Shown here: one piece after another, positions 60,738 through 64,000 of the stretch
Layout: each line of letters begins with the position of its first letter
Position numbering within the stretch: position 1 is the first letter of the stretch
Source: [Borrelia] finlandensis
Lineage (GTDB): Bacteria; Spirochaetota; Spirochaetia; Borreliales; Borreliaceae
Assembly: GCF_000181875.2 (NCBI RefSeq)
Contig: NZ_ABJZ02000005.1
Span: forward strand, 124,001-188,000
DNA: 64,000 nt
Direction of reading: 5' to 3'
Notes under the pieces: generated by a model
What the model saw: only the letters and a program-made list of their open reading frames with translations
Database searches by the model: none
What the model was told of the DNA's origin: nothing
Position numbers and translations under genes: made by a program

Positions 60738-61298
60738 TTATTTTTTAAACTTAGGCGCTACAATCAAAAACATTGTTTTGCCTTCCATTTTAGCTGCAGA
60801 TTCCAAAACATAATTCACATCCCCTACTTTTTCAAGAATGCTATTTAAGATACCATATCCTAAATATGTGTGAGCAAGTTCACGCCCTCTAAATCTTATT
60901 GTAACTTTAACCTTATTGCCATCTTTTAAAAAACCTAAAATGTTTTTTGATTTAAAATCAAGGTCATGAGCATCTATCTTGGGCTGCATTCTGACTTCCT
61001 TAAGCTTAATTACTTTTTGATTTTTCTTTTGCTCTTTTTGACGCTTTTCTTGATGGAATTTATATTTTCCATAATCAATAATCTTGCAAACCGGAGGAGA
61101 TACATTAGGAGAAACCTCAACCAAATCAAGTCCAGCTTCTTTTGCTTTTTTAATAGCATCTTCAATTGATAAAACCTCTTGTGTTCCATTTTCAAAAATA
61201 ACTCTTACTTCGCGAGCCTTAATTCTGTAATTAATTTTTAATTCCTTGTCATTTGATCTGGACCTATCCCTATCTCTATTGGCATTTCTATTTATCAT
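60738..61298 (-). CDS. infC: Translation initiation factor IF-3
   Basis: 186 residues. N-domain [20 protein letters not shown] and [21 protein letters not shown]-domain [20 protein letters not shown]. The start is ATG at 61298, preceded directly by an in-frame TAG; the SD-like AGGAG lies about 14 bases upstream, an unusually long spacing. Most bacteria start infC with ATT for autoregulation; here it appears to be ATG. A TATAAT at 61353-61358 fits the promoter. Confidence 0.95.
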
Positions 61299-61463
61299 CT
61301 AAAAAATATATACTCCTAAATCAATTAATAATTAATATTAATACTTAATTTTATTATACATTCACTAAAAAGTAAATTCTAGAAATAATGTTTACAAAAA
61401 GTAATAAAATCAATAACATTGATAAAACAAATATCCAAATCACACAAGTTTTTAGTCAATCAA

Positions 61464-61492
61464 TTGATTTAAAAAACGTTTAAAAGTAGAAT
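61464..61492 (+). promoter_or_regulatory. Promoter of the membrane protein/lipoprotein pair
   Basis: TTGATT (61464-61469), 17-base gap, TAGAAT (61487-61492). The ATG at 61503 is 11 bases from the -10, so the transcript may begin about 4 bases before it and the mRNA would be leaderless; no SD is visible. Confidence 0.55.
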
Positions 61493-61502
61493 TGTACTTA
61501 CA

Positions 61503-62156
61503 ATGAGTTTATTTTTATTAACAAGTCTACCACTAATATTAAAAATTTATATAAATATTCGGCTAAAACAAGGTCAAACAAAAAATACCCAAGCCCATGT
61601 TTTAGCAATATTTCTTGCAATAACAATGTTTTCTTTTCTTTATTTAACTCAAGAATTTATTCTATACAGATCATTTGAATTAGATTACACATCAAGAATA
61701 AGCCTGGGGATTTCAATATTTATTAAAGAACATTTATACTACTATATATTCCCACTATTAATATTTATATTTTTCTTTACTCTAAATGAAAATTCTTTAT
61801 TTAAAAAAAATTTAACAATTCTTATATATTTCACATTTGGACTAATATTTTCTAAAAACTTAGAAATAATAATTCTAAATAGCAAAATTTTTGGAATTTA
61901 TGAATATATAGAATTACCAATACTTAATGCAATAGAGCTAATCTTTTCGGCCATAATTTTTGAAAAGAAAATTAAAAAATGCCAAAAATACTCGGCAAAA
62001 GAATACAAAATCATTCTTTCTCCTATTCTATTTTTAGGATTATTTATTGCAACTTTAAAAACATTAATTCTAACCAACATGAGCATCTATGCGCTAATAA
62101 TACTTGGCTTGGCTTTAATATCTATGGCTATTAATAATAAATATACTGAGAAATAA
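61503..62156 (+). CDS. Polytopic membrane protein, unknown function
   Basis: 217 residues with about six hydrophobic helices and few charges. No ribosome binding site; probably leaderless. The lipoprotein gene begins 2 bases after its stop. No family recognised. Confidence 0.7.
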   Translation: MSLFLLTSLPLILKIYINIRLKQGQTKNTQAHVLAIFLAITMFSFLYLTQEFILYRSFELDYTSRISLGISIFIKEHLYYYIFPLLIFIFFFTLNENSLFKKNLTILIYFTFGLIFSKNLEIIILNSKIFGIYEYIELPILNAIELIFSAIIFEKKIKKCQKYSAKEYKIILSPILFLGLFIATLKTLILTNMSIYALIILGLALISMAINNKYTEK

Positions 62157-62157
62157 A

Positions 62158-62898
62158 ATGTCTGGCCCCAAAAAACTTGCTATAATAGCGCTCTTAGTAA
62201 TTTCAATACAAGGATGCAAAGAAACTTCTATTATTGAAAAACAATTTAATTATGCAATAATTTTTTCAGATGCAACTGAATATTTTTTTGAAATTCAAAA
62301 AACTCCATTCATAAAAAACGAAATACTATTTATAAATGATAAAAATTTAGAAATTATAAAAGACAAGCTTAAAACAACTAAAAAAATACTATTAACTCAT
62401 AAATCAAATAATGAAATTCTAAATAACGAAATTCTAAAGGAGAAAATTTTTTATCTATCAAAAATAAAATTTTCTCTAAAAAAATCTATTGATTTCCTGC
62501 TTAACGAAAAATCAATAGATTTGCAAAAAACATTACTATTTAGAGACAAATCTCTAAATAACGAAGACCTTGAATACTTGGAAAAAAAGGGCAAAGAAAA
62601 AAATGTTAATATTACTCTAATAAACGAAAAAAACATATCCTATATTCAAACATTCATTACTTCTCAAATAAAAACAATAATATTATTCTCTTTAAGGGAT
62701 AATAATATTATTTTAAAAAAGATACTAAATTCGCCTTTTTTTAAAAATATAAAATTTGTATTAATTGGCAATACAAGAAAAGACTTAAAAATTATTAAGC
62801 TAAAATATATAATCACCCTTAAAGAGCCTGATTTGATAAAAATAGCAAAAGATGTTGAAAAAGATTTTCAATATGAATTTAACATTTATAAACAATAA
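62158..62898 (+). CDS. Predicted lipoprotein, unknown function
   Basis: 246 residues. Lipoprotein signal MSGPKKLAIIALLVISIQGC (Cys20), then a mostly alpha/beta soluble domain (IIFSDATEYFFEIQKTPF, KTIILFSLRDNNIILKK) that resembles the fold of periplasmic binding proteins in its strand pattern only. Directly coupled to the membrane protein before it. Confidence 0.7.
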   Translation: MSGPKKLAIIALLVISIQGCKETSIIEKQFNYAIIFSDATEYFFEIQKTPFIKNEILFINDKNLEIIKDKLKTTKKILLTHKSNNEILNNEILKEKIFYLSKIKFSLKKSIDFLLNEKSIDLQKTLLFRDKSLNNEDLEYLEKKGKEKNVNITLINEKNISYIQTFITSQIKTIILFSLRDNNIILKKILNSPFFKNIKFVLIGNTRKDLKIIKLKYIITLKEPDLIKIAKDVEKDFQYEFNIYKQ

Positions 62899-62956
62899 AA
62901 ATGATTAAATTTGAAACTAATAATAAACCATATAAATAAATAATTATAAATAAAAT

Positions 62957-63766
62957 TTAATACAGCAATAAAAGATCTTTAAAGCTATTGTATACTGCAA
63001 CAGCAACATCATTAACAGAGCAATTTTTAATCCTTGCAATCTCAAGACATACATATCCTAAAAACAAAGGTGAATTAATTTTGCCTCTCAATGGCACTGG
63101 AGCTAAAAAAGGGCTATCCGTTTCTATTAAAAGATCATTGATATTTAATTTGCCAACAAGAATTCTTAAAGATTGTGCATTTTTAAAAGTTATATTGCCC
63201 GAAAAAGAAACTTTAAATCCCAAATCAATAAATTTTTTAGCATGCTCATAAGTTCCTGAATAACAATGCAATATACCCCTATTTAAAAAATTTAAAGACC
63301 TTACAATATTATAGACATCATCATAGGCATCTCTTATATGTAAAATAACTGGCTTTTTATATTTATCAGCCAAGTACAATTGCTCTTCAAGAGCTTTAAT
63401 TTGAAATTTCTTGTTATCTGCTTTAAAATAATCAAGACCCATTTCCCCAACGGCAACAACATTTTCACTAATCAAAATTTTTTCAAGCTGTTTAATATCA
63501 TCTTTAAAATGATCACTTAAATTTAAAGGATGAATACCTGCTGTTAAAAACACATTAGAATAAGGGCTTAAAAGATCTTTTCTATCATTAAAATCACTAG
63601 GATGCAATCCAACATCAAGAAAATAAGAAAAGCCGTTTTTAAAACATTCATTAATAATGTAATTGACATCCAAAGATCTTTTCTTTAATTCATAAAAATG
63701 AACATGAGTATCTATTAATTTGTCAAAAAAAATAGATTTTTCAGTTTCAAGTAAAGAATCCATCAT
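62957..63766 (-). CDS. tatD: TatD-family deoxyribonuclease
   Basis: Metal-dependent nuclease. Motifs: IDTHVHFYELKKRSLD (HxH), AVGEMGLDYFKAD (metal Glu), KPVILHIRDAYDD, RGILHCYSGTYEHA and LIETDSPFLAPVPLRGKINS. 269 residues, normal. The ATG at 63766 overlaps the stop of the following-strand TPR gene (TGA at 63763-63765). Confidence 0.93.
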   Translation of the reverse strand: MMDSLLETEKSIFFDKLIDTHVHFYELKKRSLDVNYIINECFKNGFSYFLDVGLHPSDFNDRKDLLSPYSNVFLTAGIHPLNLSDHFKDDIKQLEKILISENVVAVGEMGLDYFKADNKKFQIKALEEQLYLADKYKKPVILHIRDAYDDVYNIVRSLNFLNRGILHCYSGTYEHAKKFIDLGFKVSFSGNITFKNAQSLRILVGKLNINDLLIETDSPFLAPVPLRGKINSPLFLGYVCLEIARIKNCSVNDVAVAVYNSFKDLLLLY

Positions 63767-64000
63767 TCCATTTTTTTCCTAAGAGCCGCAAGGTAGTCAA
63801 TAACAACAATATTTTTCATACCAAGCTGTAAAAAGCTTGATAAAATATCAACAGCATTTCCAATCTGCCCTAATGCTTCATAACATTCAGCAGCATTAAC
63901 ATACAATGTTGAATTTTTAGGATTGTTTTTAATTAAACTTTTAATAGCTATTAATGCTTCTTCATATTTACCTTGTTCCTTCTGAATAAGAGCAAGTCCA
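63763..64000 (-). CDS. TPR protein, C-terminal part only (partial)
   Basis: The frame is open from the window edge to a TGA at 63763-63765, 78 residues. Visible TPR repeats: GLALIQKEQGKYEEALIAI and LYVNAAECYEALGQIGNAVD. It ends YLAALRKKME and overlaps the tatD start by 3 to 4 bases. The rest lies outside the window. Confidence 0.75.
   Translation of the reverse strand, partial: GLALIQKEQGKYEEALIAIKSLIKNNPKNSTLYVNAAECYEALGQIGNAVDILSSFLQLGMKNIVVIDYLAALRKKME

Overview
The window is chromosomal DNA of a Lyme-disease spirochaete, Borreliella (Borrelia) burgdorferi sensu lato. The evidence is the very A+T-rich base composition, a FlaB flagellin (19008-20018) that reads like the known p41 antigen, the gene order flaB-fliD-nagA-nagB-sodA-secA, the S2-type lipoproteins, and many short lipoproteins. 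Where BB numbers are given they are orthologue guesses from memory of strain B31 and were not looked up. The window starts inside a greA-type gene and ends inside a TPR gene.

Layout. 1-9114: greA N-terminal half, two TPR proteins, hisS, a PASTA-bearing class B penicillin-binding protein and a long-chain acyl-CoA ligase. 9115-9792: the only long stretch without an intact gene; it holds a frameshifted gene remnant on the minus strand. 9793-15564: the BesC-BesA-BesB RND efflux operon, followed by a small PII-like gene. 15668-18856: yidD, and the proV-proW-proX glycine betaine/proline type transporter. 18944-22142: flaB with its terminator, leader hairpins and promoter, then fliD. 22334-27760: nagA-nagB, sodA, secA. 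27823-34481: an envelope cluster with lipoproteins, small membrane proteins and two S2-family paralogues, then alanine racemase, a repeat-rich YD/RHS-like protein and a tiny conserved-looking gene behind a palindromic promoter. 34508-42925: a large unknown protein, a Na+/Ca2+ exchanger family protein, a DUF4015-type glycosidase-like protein, an atypical amylomaltase, an OmpA-domain protein, DksA and IF-1. 42973-50301: a complete MoxR/Bat operon on the minus strand (MoxR, DUF58, BB0174-like, BatA, BatB, BatC, BatD). 50358-54243: rsmG, mnmG and mnmE. 54285-58635: the flgN-flgK-flgL-fliW-csrA late flagellar operon. 58619-59933: the tsaB-tsaE-unknown operon, with tsaB apparently frameshifted. 60147-61298: infC-rpmI-rplT. 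61464-64000: a membrane protein plus lipoprotein pair, a TatD nuclease and a partial TPR gene.

How the parts connect. The flagellar genes form a regulatory circuit: CsrA (58390) represses flaB translation through two GGA-loop hairpins visible in the flaB leader (20021-20073), and FliW links CsrA to the flagellin level. The envelope theme is strong: RND efflux, Bat operon, OmpA-like protein, several lipoproteins, PBP and alanine racemase. mnmE/mnmG with tsaB/tsaE contribute tRNA modification.

I see no CRISPR array, tRNA, rRNA, insertion sequence or clear novel multi-gene system. The most unusual items are the tsaB frameshift, the decayed gene at 9313-9666 with a 14-bp tandem duplication, a probable AUU start for besC, a PII-like gene attached to an RND pump, and two candidate leaderless genes.
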